From the NCBI RefSeq assembly GCF_051307045.1, contig NZ_CP150452.1, forward strand, positions 558,001-622,000: 64,000 nucleotides of DNA, in the 5' to 3' direction. The notes beneath the pieces were generated by a model, which saw only the letters and a program-made list of their open reading frames with translations, did not search any database and was not told the origin of the DNA. This DNA is from Dryocola sp031988645 (GTDB taxonomy: Bacteria; Pseudomonadota; Gammaproteobacteria; Enterobacterales; Enterobacteriaceae). A program made the translations under genes and the position numbers. This document shows positions 44,824 to 54,102 of the stretch, piece by piece. Every line of letters begins with the position of its first letter. Position 1 is the stretch's first letter.

Positions 44824-44965
44824 GTGACTAAAGTACGTAATTGCGTTCTTGATGCACTTTCCATCAACGTCAACAACATCATTAGCTTGGTCGTGGGCGC
44901 TTTTCCCTCTGGACCCGACGGTGTCAAAAACGGCTGCTATCCTAACCATTTTAACAGCAACATAA
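44824..44965 (+). pseudogene. yjjY: YjjY small protein gene, one base out of frame
   Basis: GTG at 44824 opens TKVRNCVLDALSINVNNII SLVVG, nearly identical to the start of E. coli YjjY, a 46-residue protein of unknown function between arcA and yjtD. The raw frame then runs to 44991. One extra base near 44900 (TTTTCCCTC, read as TTTTCCTC) would restore DPTVSKTAAILTILTAT and a stop at 44965, giving exactly 46 residues. Unlike the other lesions this one is not at GGCC, so true divergence is also possible. Confidence 0.6.
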
Positions 44966-44991
44966 CAGGCAGGACCGCTTCAGACATCTGA

Positions 44992-45349
44992 TAAAACTAC
45001 GCTTCGTTGACATATATCAATTCCAATTGTAGCACGTTAACAGTTTGATGAAATCATCGTAGCCTATTGCTAGCCTGCGTCACAATTTTTTAATAATCAA
45101 CGCCATTAAGCGTAAGTCGTCATAAAACCAACCGATTGGATTTACTTATGACAATCAGCGCTGTTTATCTATAATTAACAGCCAGATATCGTGTTTTTCA
45201 CGCTTTTGCGCCTGAAAAATTATGCATCTCATTTATGTTTATATAACTTATATTGCGCAGGCGAATGTTGCATTAAAGTAAATTTGTGACGCGCATTATC
45301 ATTTTACCGCCGGTTTTTTCCGGATTTGACGATTTTTAAGAGAGTTTTG
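44992..45349. other. AT-rich region upstream of yjtD
   Basis: About 360 bp, clearly AT-rich, with no ORF that looks coding. It probably holds distal arcA promoter elements and the yjtD promoter (AAGAGAG before the ATG at 45350 is the ribosome site). Confidence 0.4.
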
Positions 45350-46078
45350 ATGCGCTTACCCATTATCCTGGTTTCACCTGCCAGAGCCGAAAACGTCGGC
45401 GCCGCCGCCCGTGCCATGAAGACTATGGGCTTTACGGAGCTGCGTATTGTTGCAAGCGACGCCCACCTGAAACCAGAAGCGCGCTGGGTGGCGCACGGCT
45501 CCGGAGATATCCTTGATAACGCACAGCATTTCCCGACGCTCGCCGCTGCGCTGCACGACGTAAATTTTACCGTTGCGACTACCGCCCGCAGCCGGGCCAG
45601 GTTTCATTACTACGCGACGCCGCAGGAGCTAATACCGCTGCTGGAAGAGAAGCGTGAATGGGTGGGAACCGCTGCGCTGGTTTTTGGACGCGAGGATTCC
45701 GGCCTGACCAATGAAGAGCTGGAGCTGGCCGACGTGCTGACCGGCGTACCTATGGCGGCGGATTACCCCTCGCTGAATTTAGGCCAGGCGGTGATGGTCT
45801 ACTGCTACCAGCTTTCTTCCCTGATGCAGCTGCCGCAGGTAAAAAGTCAGCGGGCGGATGTTCAACAATTAAGCGCCTTACGCCTGCGCATAACGGCGCT
45901 GACCGGCCGTCTTGACGTCGCGGACGATCAGAAAATGGCCGACTGGCTACAGCAGCGTTTAGGACTGCTGACGCAGCGAGACACCGCGATGCTGCACCGT
46001 TTGCTGCACGATATCGAAATAAATCTGCCAGCTGATAATTCTGCGGATTCGATAGATGGCAGTGAAAGCGGGAAGTAG
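45350..46078 (+). CDS. yjtD: YjtD (LasT), SpoU-type RNA methyltransferase family
   Basis: A 242-residue SPOUT protein. Motifs include ILVSPARAENVGAAARAMKTMG (motif 1, about residues 6-27), LVFGREDSGLTNEEL (motif 2) and YPSLNLGQAVMVYCYQLSS (motif 3), the SAM-binding knot of TrmH/TrmJ-like 2'-O-methyltransferases. Target RNA not known. The start at 45350 (MRLPIILVS) equals E. coli; the C-terminus has an extra Asp/Ser-rich tail of about ten residues. Confidence 0.9.
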   Translation: MRLPIILVSPARAENVGAAARAMKTMGFTELRIVASDAHLKPEARWVAHGSGDILDNAQHFPTLAAALHDVNFTVATTARSRARFHYYATPQELIPLLEEKREWVGTAALVFGREDSGLTNEELELADVLTGVPMAADYPSLNLGQAVMVYCYQLSSLMQLPQVKSQRADVQQLSALRLRITALTGRLDVADDQKMADWLQQRLGLLTQRDTAMLHRLLHDIEINLPADNSADSIDGSESGK

Positions 46079-46171
46079 CCTCCCGGTTTAAACAGCGCGT
46101 TTATGCCATTTTCGCTGCGTTTTTCAGCGTGACGGTTGCAGGAAGTCCGCTTTGCTAAAAACAAAATTAAA

Positions 46172-46205
46172 TTGACTTAGCAGGGCGGATACTTTAACCA
46201 ATATA
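46172..46205 (+). promoter_or_regulatory. thr operon promoter
   Basis: TTGACT at 46172-46177 with a 15-base spacer to TTTAAC at 46193-46198, followed by CAATATAGG. The same arrangement of elements is seen upstream of E. coli thrL. Confidence 0.75.
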
Positions 46206-46235
46206 GGTAAATCAGATTAAGAGCACACAACATCC

Positions 46236-46304
46236 ATGATTCGCACCAGCCCAATGACCACAATTATTACAACCACCATTACCACAGGTAACGGTGCGGG
46301 CTGA
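46236..46304 (+). CDS. thrL: thr operon leader peptide
   Basis: A 22-residue ORF: MIRTSPMTTIITTTITTGNG then AG and TGA. It holds eight Thr and four Ile codons, the same numbers as E. coli ThrL though in different order, and the same GNGAG ending. Ribosome stalling at scarce Thr-tRNA or Ile-tRNA would prevent the downstream terminator from forming. Confidence 0.95.
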   Translation: MIRTSPMTTIITTTITTGNGAG

Positions 46305-46321
46305 CGCATAAAGGAAAAACG

Positions 46322-46359
46322 AAAAAAGCCCGCACCTGAACAGTGCGGGCTTTTTTTTC
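46322..46359 (+). terminator. thr attenuator
   Basis: GCCCGCAC (46328-46335) pairs with GTGCGGGC (46343-46350), extended by A/T pairs, then eight T. It lies between thrL and thrA. The thrL 3' end (GGTGCGGGC) can pair with the left arm to form the antiterminator. Confidence 0.92.
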
Positions 46360-46385
46360 GACTAAAAATCAAGGGGTAATATCCA

Positions 46386-48849
46386 ATGCGAGTGTTGAAA
46401 TTCGGCGGTACGTCAGTGGCAAATGCGGAGCGGTTCCTGCGCGTTGCCGATATCCTGGAAAGTAATGCCAAACAGGGGCAGGTGGCCACCGTGCTGTCTG
46501 CCCCGGCAAAAATTACTAATCACCTGGTGGCGATGATTGAAAAAACCATCGGTGGACAGGATGCGCTGCCGAACATCAGCGACGCGGAGCGTATTTTTAG
46601 CGAGCTGCTCAACGGGCTTGCCGAAGCGCAGCCCGGCTTCCCGCTTGCCAGGCTTAAGGCCTTTGTCGAACAGGAGTTCGCCCAGCTCAAACACGTGCTG
46701 CACGGCATCAGCCTGCTGGGGCAGTGCCCGGACAGTATTAATGCGGCGATCATTTGCCGCGGCGAAAAGCTCTCTATCGCCATCATGGCCGCGCTCCTTG
46801 AAGCCCGCGGGCATAAGGTTACCGTTATCGATCCGGTCGAAAAACTACTCGCTATTGGCCATTACCTCGAATCCACCGTTGATATTACTGAATCCACCCG
46901 CCGCATCGCCGCAAGCCGCATCCCGGCTGACCACATGGTATTAATGGCGGGCTTTACCGCCGGCAATGAAAAAGGGGAGCTTGTGGTCTTAGGCCGCAAC
47001 GGCTCCGATTATTCCGCTGCCGTGCTGGCGGCCCTGCCTGCGCGCCGACTGCTGTGAAATCTGGACCGACGTCGACGGCGTTTATACCTGCGACCCAAGA
47101 CAGGTTCCCGACGCCAGGCTACTGAAATCGATGTCGTATCAGGAAGCCATGGAGCTGTCCTACTTCGGCGCCAAAGTCCTTCATCCCCGCACCATTACCC
47201 CCATCGCCCAGTTCCAGATCCCATGCCTTATCAAAAATACCGGCAACCCGCAGGCGCCGGGCACCCTGATCGGGGCTGAAAGCGATGAGGACGAACTGCC
47301 GGTTAAGGGCATCACCAACCTGAATAATATGGCGATGTTCAACGTTTCGGGGCCGGGCATGAAAGGCATGGTCGGCATGGCGGCCCGCGTTTTCGCGGCG
47401 ATGTCCGGCGCCGGCATTTCCGTGGTGCTGATTACGCAATCTTCTTCTGAATACAGCATCAGCTTCTGCGTGCCGCAGGGTGACTGCGCCCGCGCCCGTC
47501 GCGCTATGGAAGAGGAGTTTTATCTGGAGCTGAAAGAAGGCCTGCTTGAGCCGCTGGCGATTATGGAGCACCTGGCGATCATCTCCGTGGTCGGCGACGG
47601 CATGCGTACGCTACGCGGCATTTCCGCAAAATTCTTTGCGGCGCTTGCCCGGGCGAACATTAATATCGTGGCAATCGCGCAGGGATCTTCCGAACGTTCA
47701 ATCTCCGTGGTCGTCAGCAACGACGATGCGGTTACCGGCGTGCGCGTCACCCACCAGATGCTGTTCAACACCGACCAGGTTATCGAACTGTTCCTGATTG
47801 GCGTGGGCGGCGTGGGCGCCGCGCTGCTTGAGCAGGTAAAGCGCCAGCAGGCGTGGCTGAAAAAGAAACATATCGATCTGCGCGTCTGCGGGGTGGCAAA
47901 TTCAAAGGCTCTGCTGACCAACGTACACGGCCTGGATCTGGAAAACTGGCAGGCGGAGCTGGCCGAGGCGAAAGAGCCGTTTAACCTGGGCCGCCTGATT
48001 CGCCTGGCAAAAGAATATCATCTGCTAAACCCGGTCATCGTCGACTGTACTTCAAGCCAGGCGGTGGCGGATCAGTATGCCGATTTCCTCGGCGAAGGCT
48101 TCCACGTGGTGACGCCAAATAAAAAGGCGAACACTTCCACCATGAATTACTACCACCAGATGCGTAACGCCGCGGCGAAGTCGCGTCGTAAATTCCTCTA
48201 CGATACCAACGTCGGCGCGGGTCTGCCGGTTATCGAAAACCTGCAAAACCTGCTGAATGCCGGAGATGAGCTACGCCGTTTCTCCGGCATCCTTTCCGGC
48301 TCGCTGTCCTTTATCTTCGGCAAGCTTGATGAAGGCATGAGCCTGTCGGAAGCGACGCGGGTAGCACGTGAAATGGGCTATACCGAACCGGATCCGCGCG
48401 ACGATCTTTCCGGTATGGACGTCGCGCGCAAGCTGCTGATTCTGGCCCGTGAAACGGGCAGCAACCTTGAGCTTTCCGACATCGTTATCGAACCGGTTCT
48501 GCCCGCATACTTCGATTCCACCGGCGACGTCGAATCCTTTATGGCGCGCCTGCCGCAGCTGGACGATGATTTCGCCGCTCGCGTGGCGAAGGCGCGCGAT
48601 GAAGGCAAAGTGCTGCGTTTTGTGGGCGCCATCGAAGAAGACGGCAGCTGCAAAGTTAAAATTGACGCCGTGGACGGTAACGATCCACTGTATAAAGTGA
48701 AAAACGGCGAAAACGCGCTGGCCTTCTACAGCCATTATTACCAGCCGCTGCCTCTTGTGCTGCGCGGCTACGGTGCGGGCAACGATGTCACTGCTGCCGG
48801 CGTCTTTGCGGACCTGTTGCGCACCCTGTCATGGAAGTTAGGAGTTTAA
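46386..48849 (+). pseudogene. thrA: aspartokinase I / homoserine dehydrogenase I, +1 frameshift
   Basis: Bifunctional enzyme. Kinase start MRVLKFGGTSVANAERFLRV; VVLGRNGSDYSAAVLA precedes the break at 47030-47034 (GGCCC for GGCC), after which the raw frame ends at 47057. The remainder, from CLRADCCEIWTDVDGVYTCD through two ACT domains and the dehydrogenase (LIGVGGVGAALLEQ, and VTPNKKANT), follows to 48849. Corrected length is 820, as in E. coli. It commits aspartate to threonine synthesis and is feedback-inhibited by threonine. True loss would weaken threonine supply, so the GGCC-linked frameshift is probably not real. Confidence 0.95.
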
Positions 48850-48850
48850 G

Positions 48851-49780
48851 ATGGTTAAAGTATACGCCCCGGCAAGCAGTGCCAACATGAGCGTCGGGTT
48901 TGATGTGCTGGGGGCGGCGGTTTCGCCGATAGATGGCTCGCTGCTGGGAGATTACGTCACCGTTGAGGCGGCGGACGCCTTCACGCTGAATAATATCGGG
49001 CGCTTTGCCGGTAAACTGCCGGCCGAACCGCGTGAGAACATCGTTTATCAGTGCTGGGAGCGCTTCTGCCAGGAGATCGGCAAAAAAGTTCCCGTAGCGA
49101 TGACGCTGGAAAAAAGTATGCCGATAGGCTCGGGCCTCGGTTCGAGCGCCTGCTCGGTGGTCGCCGGGTTAATGGCGATGAATGAATATTGCGGCCGGCC
49201 GCTTAGCGATAACCGCCTGCTTAGCCTGATGGGCGAGCTGGAAGGGCGAATTTCGGGCAGCGTTCACTATGATAACGTCGCGCCGTGCTTCCTTGGCGGC
49301 ATGCAGCTGATGATCGAGGAAAATGGCATTATCAGCCAGCCGGTGCCGGGCTTCGACGAGTGGCTGTGGGTGCTGGCGTATCCGGGGATTAAAGTCTCTA
49401 CCGCCGAAGCCCGCGCCATTCTCCCGGCGCAGTATCGCCGCCAGGACTGCATCAGCCACGGCCGGCATCTCGCAGGCTTTATCCACGCCTGCCATACCCG
49501 TCAGCCGGGGCTTGCGGCGAAGCTGATGCGTGATGTCATCGCCGAGCCTTATCGCGCCAAACTGCTGCCTCGCTTTAATGAAGCGCGTCAGGCGGTGGCG
49601 GACATTGGCGCGCTGGCGAGCGGCATTTCGGGCTCGGGCCCGACCTTATTTGCGCTGTGCGATAACACCGATACCGCACAACGCGTGGCTGACTGGCTCA
49701 GCCAACATTATTTGCAGAATCAGGAAGGTTTTGTACATATTTGCCGTCTGGATACGGCTGGCGCACGAGTGCTGGGATAA
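48851..49780 (+). CDS. thrB: homoserine kinase
   Basis: A 309-residue GHMP kinase. Motif 1 VYAPASSANMSVGFD, ATP loop MPIGSGLGSSACS (about residues 90-102) and the C-terminal SGSGPTLFALCD. It starts one base after thrA and is three bases from thrC, so translation is coupled through the operon. Confidence 0.97.
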   Translation: MVKVYAPASSANMSVGFDVLGAAVSPIDGSLLGDYVTVEAADAFTLNNIGRFAGKLPAEPRENIVYQCWERFCQEIGKKVPVAMTLEKSMPIGSGLGSSACSVVAGLMAMNEYCGRPLSDNRLLSLMGELEGRISGSVHYDNVAPCFLGGMQLMIEENGIISQPVPGFDEWLWVLAYPGIKVSTAEARAILPAQYRRQDCISHGRHLAGFIHACHTRQPGLAAKLMRDVIAEPYRAKLLPRFNEARQAVADIGALASGISGSGPTLFALCDNTDTAQRVADWLSQHYLQNQEGFVHICRLDTAGARVLG

Positions 49781-49783
49781 CGA

Positions 49784-51070
49784 ATGAAACTCTATAACCT
49801 TAAAGATCATAACGAGCAGGTCAACTTTGCCCAGGCGGTTACGCAGGGCCTTGGCAAACAGCAGGGGCTGTTTTTCCCGCACGACCTGCCGGAGTTCGGG
49901 CTGACCGAAATCGACGAAATGCTGAAGATGGATTTCGTTTCGCGCAGCAGCAAAATCCTTTCTGCTTTTATCGGCGATGAAATTCCGCAGGAGCAGCTTA
50001 AAGAGCGCGTCAGCGCGGCTTTTGCTTTCCCGGCGCCGGTTAAAAGCGTCGAGGCGGATATTGGCTGCCTCGAACTGTTCCACGGCCCAACGCTGGCCTT
50101 TAAAGATTTCGGCGGCCGTTTTATGGCGCAGATGCTGACGCATATCAGCGGCGATAAGCCGGTCACTATTTTAACGGCTACCTCCGGCGATACCGGTGCG
50201 GCAGTCGCTCATGCCTTCTACGGCCTGAAAAACGTGCGTGTCGTGATCCTTTATCCGCGCGGTAAAATCAGCCCGCTGCAGGAAAAGCTGTTCTGCACGC
50301 TTGGCGGCAACATTGAAACCGTCGCTATTGACGGCGATTTCGATGCCTGCCAGGCGCTGGTGAAACAGGCGTTCGATGACGAAGAGCTGAAAACGGCGCT
50401 GGGATTAAACTCCGCCAACTCCATCAATATCAGCCGCCTGCTGGCGCAAATTTGCTACTACTTCGAGGCCGTAGCGCAGCTGCCGCAGGAAGCCCGCAAT
50501 CAGCTGGTGATTTCCGTGCCGAGCGGCAACTTCGGCGATCTGACGGCTGGCCTGCTGGCAAAATCACTCGGCCTGCCGGTCAAACGCTTTATTGCAGCCA
50601 CCAACGCCAACGACACGGTTCCGCGCTTCCTTGCCGACGGGAAATGGACGCCGAACACGACGGTCGCCACGCTTTCGAACGCGATGGACGTCAGCCAGCC
50701 AAACAACTGGCCGCGCGTGGAAGAGCTGTTCCGCCGCAAAATCTGGCGCCTGACCGAGCTGGGCTATGCCGCGCTGAGCGACGAAGAGACGAAGCAGGCG
50801 ATGCTTGAGCTGCGGGCGAAAGGGTATATTTCCGAGCCCCATGCCGCTATCGCCTGGCGCGCGCTGCGCGACCAGCTGCAGCCGGGCGAATACGGTCTGT
50901 TCCTCGGAACGGCGCATCCGGCGAAGTTCAAAGAGAGCGTGGAAGAGATTCTGGGTGAGAAGCTGCCGCTGCCCGAAGAGCTGGCGTCGCGCGCTGATTT
51001 GCCGCTGCTGTCTCATCATCTGCCGGCAGATTTTGCCGCGCTGCGCGAACTGATGATGGCTAAAGCCTGA
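49784..51070 (+). CDS. thrC: threonine synthase
   Basis: A 428-residue PLP enzyme of the E. coli length. The PLP Lys lies in HGPTLAFKDFGGRFM (about residue 107). The phosphate-binding region is ILTATSGDTGAAVAHAFYG. The PSGNFGDLTAGLLAK motif follows. It makes threonine from phosphohomoserine. Last gene of the operon; a terminator follows. Confidence 0.97.
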   Translation: MKLYNLKDHNEQVNFAQAVTQGLGKQQGLFFPHDLPEFGLTEIDEMLKMDFVSRSSKILSAFIGDEIPQEQLKERVSAAFAFPAPVKSVEADIGCLELFHGPTLAFKDFGGRFMAQMLTHISGDKPVTILTATSGDTGAAVAHAFYGLKNVRVVILYPRGKISPLQEKLFCTLGGNIETVAIDGDFDACQALVKQAFDDEELKTALGLNSANSINISRLLAQICYYFEAVAQLPQEARNQLVISVPSGNFGDLTAGLLAKSLGLPVKRFIAATNANDTVPRFLADGKWTPNTTVATLSNAMDVSQPNNWPRVEELFRRKIWRLTELGYAALSDEETKQAMLELRAKGYISEPHAAIAWRALRDQLQPGEYGLFLGTAHPAKFKESVEEILGEKLPLPEELASRADLPLLSHHLPADFAALRELMMAKA

Positions 51071-51088
51071 CGGCCTGCCGATGGTTAA

Positions 51089-51116
51089 CAAACCACCCTG
51101 CGGGGTGGTTTTTTTA
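51089..51116 (+). terminator. thr operon terminator
   Basis: AACCACCC (51091-51098) pairs with GGGTGGTT (51103-51110), 4-base loop, then a run of T. Confidence 0.9.
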
Positions 51117-51285
51117 TGGCTGATTATGGAGAAAATAAGCAGAGAATGGGGAGGAAAAAAGTAGGAATTCCCATAAAATGCGGGCACTTAGATATTAGGA
51201 TTGCGCAGGATAACAACCGGGCGTCAATCGGCATAAGCTCTCCCTAACGACCCATATCGGGCTATGAAGCAGTAAGGAGTGACTT

Positions 51286-51561
51286 ATGTTGAAATCTATC
51301 GTTCTGGCGTTATCGTTTCTGGTGGTGACTCCTCTGGCCGTACAGGCGGCAGAAATAACCCTGGTTCCGGCAGTGAAGCTGCAAATTGGCGATCGGGACA
51401 ATAACGGCAATTACTGGGACGGCGGCCACTGGCGCGACCGCGGCTGGTGGGGCAACCATTATGAGTGGCGCAGCAACCGCTGGCAGCCGCACAGGCACGA
51501 TGACCATCATGACAACCACCGCGATCGCGATCGCCATGATAACCACTGGAACCACCGTTGA
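51286..51561 (+). CDS. yaaX: YaaX, DUF2502 secreted protein
   Basis: A 91-residue protein with signal peptide (MLKSIVLALSFLVVTPLAVQA, cut before AEITL), then LVPAVKLQIGDRDNNGNYWD and GGHWRDRGWWGNHYEWR, and a His/Asp/Arg-rich tail that could bind metal. The DUF2502 family, of unknown role; same position after thrC as E. coli yaaX. The ribosome site AAGGAG precedes the ATG. Confidence 0.92.
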   Translation: MLKSIVLALSFLVVTPLAVQAAEITLVPAVKLQIGDRDNNGNYWDGGHWRDRGWWGNHYEWRSNRWQPHRHDDHHDNHRDRDRHDNHWNHR

Positions 51562-51597
51562 TTTCAGCGGCGGGAGGGCTCTCCCGCCGCTTCGTTT

Positions 51598-52372
51598 TTA
51601 CTGTTCGTGACGCTTAAACACCAGCTCGTTTTTGCCCGATGCCGCTTCGTCAAAGGAGTAGCCATCGCTGTTAAACGCGCAGAGCTGTTCAGGCTTGGTG
51701 AGCCGGTTTTCGATGATGTAACGACTCATCAGCCCACGCGCCTTCTTGGCGTAGAAGCTGATAACCTTAAACCTGCCGTTTTTCTCATCAAGGAACACGG
51801 GCTTGATAATCTCAGCCTGCAGCTTCTTCGGTTTTACCGCCTTAAAGTATTCGTCTGAAGCCAGGTTTATCAGGATGTTATCTCCCTGATCCGCCAGCGT
51901 CTGGTTCAGTTTTTCGGTAATGACGTCGCCCCAGAAATGATAAAGATCCCTGCCTTGCGGGTTCTCCAGACGAATGCCCATCTCCAGGCGGTACGGCTGC
52001 ATCAGATCCAGCGGGCGCAGCACGCCATACAAGCCCGACAGCATACGCAGATGCCGTTGCGCAAAATCAAAATCCGCCTCGCTAAATTTTTCAGCTTCCA
52101 GACCGGTATACACGTCGCCTTTAAAAGCCAGAATAGCCTGGCGCGCGTTTTGCGCAGTGAAATCCGGGTGCCATTCGTGGAAGCGCGTTTCGTTGAGCGA
52201 GGGCCAGCTTGTCGCTGATGCTCATCAGCGAGGCGATCTGCGGCGCGCTGAGCTTACGGGCAAGACCAATCAGCTGCTGCGAATATTCCAGCAGCTCCGG
52301 TTGGGTATAGCGTTGTGTCGGCAGTTCGCTTTGATAATCAAGCGTTTTAGCGGGGGAAATAACAATCAGCAT
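51598..52372 (-). pseudogene. yaaA: YaaA, peroxide stress protein, +1 frameshift
   Basis: A DUF328/UPF0246 protein that limits free iron and damage under peroxide stress in E. coli. The N-terminal frame MLIVISPAKTLDYQSELPTQ...ISDKLA breaks at 52201-52205 (coding strand GGCCC for GGCC). The next frame continues SLNETRFHEWHPDFTAQNAR, FKGDVYTGLEAEKFSE, LSGLYGVLRPLDLMQPYRLE and VFLDEKNGRFKVISFYAKKA to 51598. Corrected length is 257 (E. coli 258). The start at 52372 rather than 52387 fits the family. GGCC-linked set. Confidence 0.93.
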
Positions 52373-52440
52373 GTTCGCTCCTGGCAAATTATGCCGCCTA
52401 CTTTAACAAATTTCCTGCAAGTATCCGCCAATGGTTGCGA

Positions 52441-53886
52441 TTAGCGCCCGGTTTTGCTGACCTTTGTCGAGTCCCACACGCCCGGAGCCAGCTGGTTTTG
52501 GATTTCCGGGAAGCGGGCGGGATCAAAGACCGGCGTTACGCCAAGCTTCTGCTGGCGTAGATAGTCTGCGGTTATCTCGCGCACCACCGGTGAAAGCAAA
52601 AGAATGGCGCTGAGGTTGATTATCGCCATGCACGCCATGGCCACATCGGCGAGCTGCCACACCAGCGGCAGGGGAGAGAGGGCGCCGGACATCACCATCA
52701 CTAACGCCAGACAGCGGAACAGCACCGGCGTGAACAAACTTTTAGGCTGCAAAAACAGCAGGTTGTTCTCGGCATAGGCGTAATTCGCCACGATGGAGGT
52801 AAAGGCGAACAGGAAGACGATAAAGGCGATAAATCCCGAGGCCCAGTTTCCAACCATGCTGCTTAGGGCCGTTTGCACAAGCGTTATGCCGTCAGCGCTG
52901 GCCGTTGGGTTATCAAGCATGCCCGAGAACAGCACGATAGCCGCCGTGGCGGTACAGATAATCATGGTATCGATAAACACGCCGAACATCTGCACCAGCC
53001 CCTGCGAAGCAGGATGCGGGGGCCATGCGGACGCGGCGGCGGCGGCGTTGGGGGTTGACCCCATTCCCGCCTCGTTAGAAAACATGCTGCGCTGAAAACC
53101 CGTCGTAATCGCCTGGCCCAGGGTGAACGCCAGCGCTCCGGAAGCCGCTTCATGCCAGCCGAAAGCGCTTTTAAACACCAGCATGACGACGTCAGGAATA
53201 CGAGCGGCGTGCAGCGTGACGACGTACAGGCTCATCATCACCCAAACCAGCGCCATAAAGGGCACCAGATATTGCGCAAGGCGCGCCGCGCCGCGCATCC
53301 CGCCCCAGATAACCACGGCGGTTAGCACCACCAGCAGAATGCCCACCCAGGTTTTCGGTATGGCGAAGGCGTGGTTCACCGCATTGGCGATGGAGTTGGC
53401 CTGTACGGCGTTGAAAATTAGCCCGAAGGCGAGCATTAAAAAGACGGAGAACATAACGCCCATCCAGCGCATTCCCAGCCCGCTGGCCATGTACCAGGCC
53501 GGGCCGCCGCGATAGTTGCCCTCGTCGTCACGGCGCTTGTAGAGCTGCGCCAGGCAGCATTCGGCAAATGACGTCGCCATGCCGATGAGGGCGACCACCC
53601 ACATCCAGAAAATCGCGCCCGGACCGCCTATCGTCAGAGCCAGCGCCACGCCTGCGATATTGCCGCTGCCCACGCGCGCGGCAAGGCTCGTACAAAGCGC
53701 CTGAAAAGAGGAAATCCCCGCGCCGTCGTGGAAAGGGGAGGGGCTGATAAGGGAGCGAAACTGGGTGAAATAGCGGAACTGAACAAAACCACAGCGAAAA
53801 GTAAACCACAGGCCTGCGCCGATGAGCAGGTAGATCAGCACGGATCCCCATAGTACATCGTTGATAAATTGAAGAAAATCGTTCAT
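52441..53886 (-). CDS. alsT: AlsT/YaaJ-type amino acid:sodium (or proton) symporter
   Basis: A 481-residue AGCS-family transporter with about eleven membrane segments. Family motifs: SLAARVGSGNIAGVALALTIGG, GPGAIFWMWVVALIGMATSF, RGGPAWYMASGLGMRW and FQRSMFSNEAGMGSTPNAAA. It imports alanine or glycine-type amino acids with Na+. The start at 53886 (MNDFLQFINDV) has an AGGA site; the frame to 53904 is an extension. It is divergent from talB. Confidence 0.9.
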   Translation of the reverse strand: MNDFLQFINDVLWGSVLIYLLIGAGLWFTFRCGFVQFRYFTQFRSLISPSPFHDGAGISSFQALCTSLAARVGSGNIAGVALALTIGGPGAIFWMWVVALIGMATSFAECCLAQLYKRRDDEGNYRGGPAWYMASGLGMRWMGVMFSVFLMLAFGLIFNAVQANSIANAVNHAFAIPKTWVGILLVVLTAVVIWGGMRGAARLAQYLVPFMALVWVMMSLYVVTLHAARIPDVVMLVFKSAFGWHEAASGALAFTLGQAITTGFQRSMFSNEAGMGSTPNAAAAASAWPPHPASQGLVQMFGVFIDTMIICTATAAIVLFSGMLDNPTASADGITLVQTALSSMVGNWASGFIAFIVFLFAFTSIVANYAYAENNLLFLQPKSLFTPVLFRCLALVMVMSGALSPLPLVWQLADVAMACMAIINLSAILLLSPVVREITADYLRQQKLGVTPVFDPARFPEIQNQLAPGVWDSTKVSKTGR

Positions 53887-54102
53887 TAACGTCCTTCTTG
53901 TCAATGTAGGATGAGCCTCGTCGGGGGGCGTTTATCACACGCCGCCCAAGACATAGCAGGCAAATATTTTCGGCAGTTTATCATAAATGCGCCGGCTTCC
54001 AGGCTGCGTGTTGCTACGGTTGCACCTGACTTGCGTCGTGATATCATCAGGCAAGACCGGTTACATCTCCCTAACAAGCTACACCTGACGAGAAACACTA
54101 TC

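Noticed and set aside
53911..54102. 64-codon upstream extension of talB
   Set aside because: TalB starts at 54103 in the family; the extension lies in the alsT-talB divergent promoter region.
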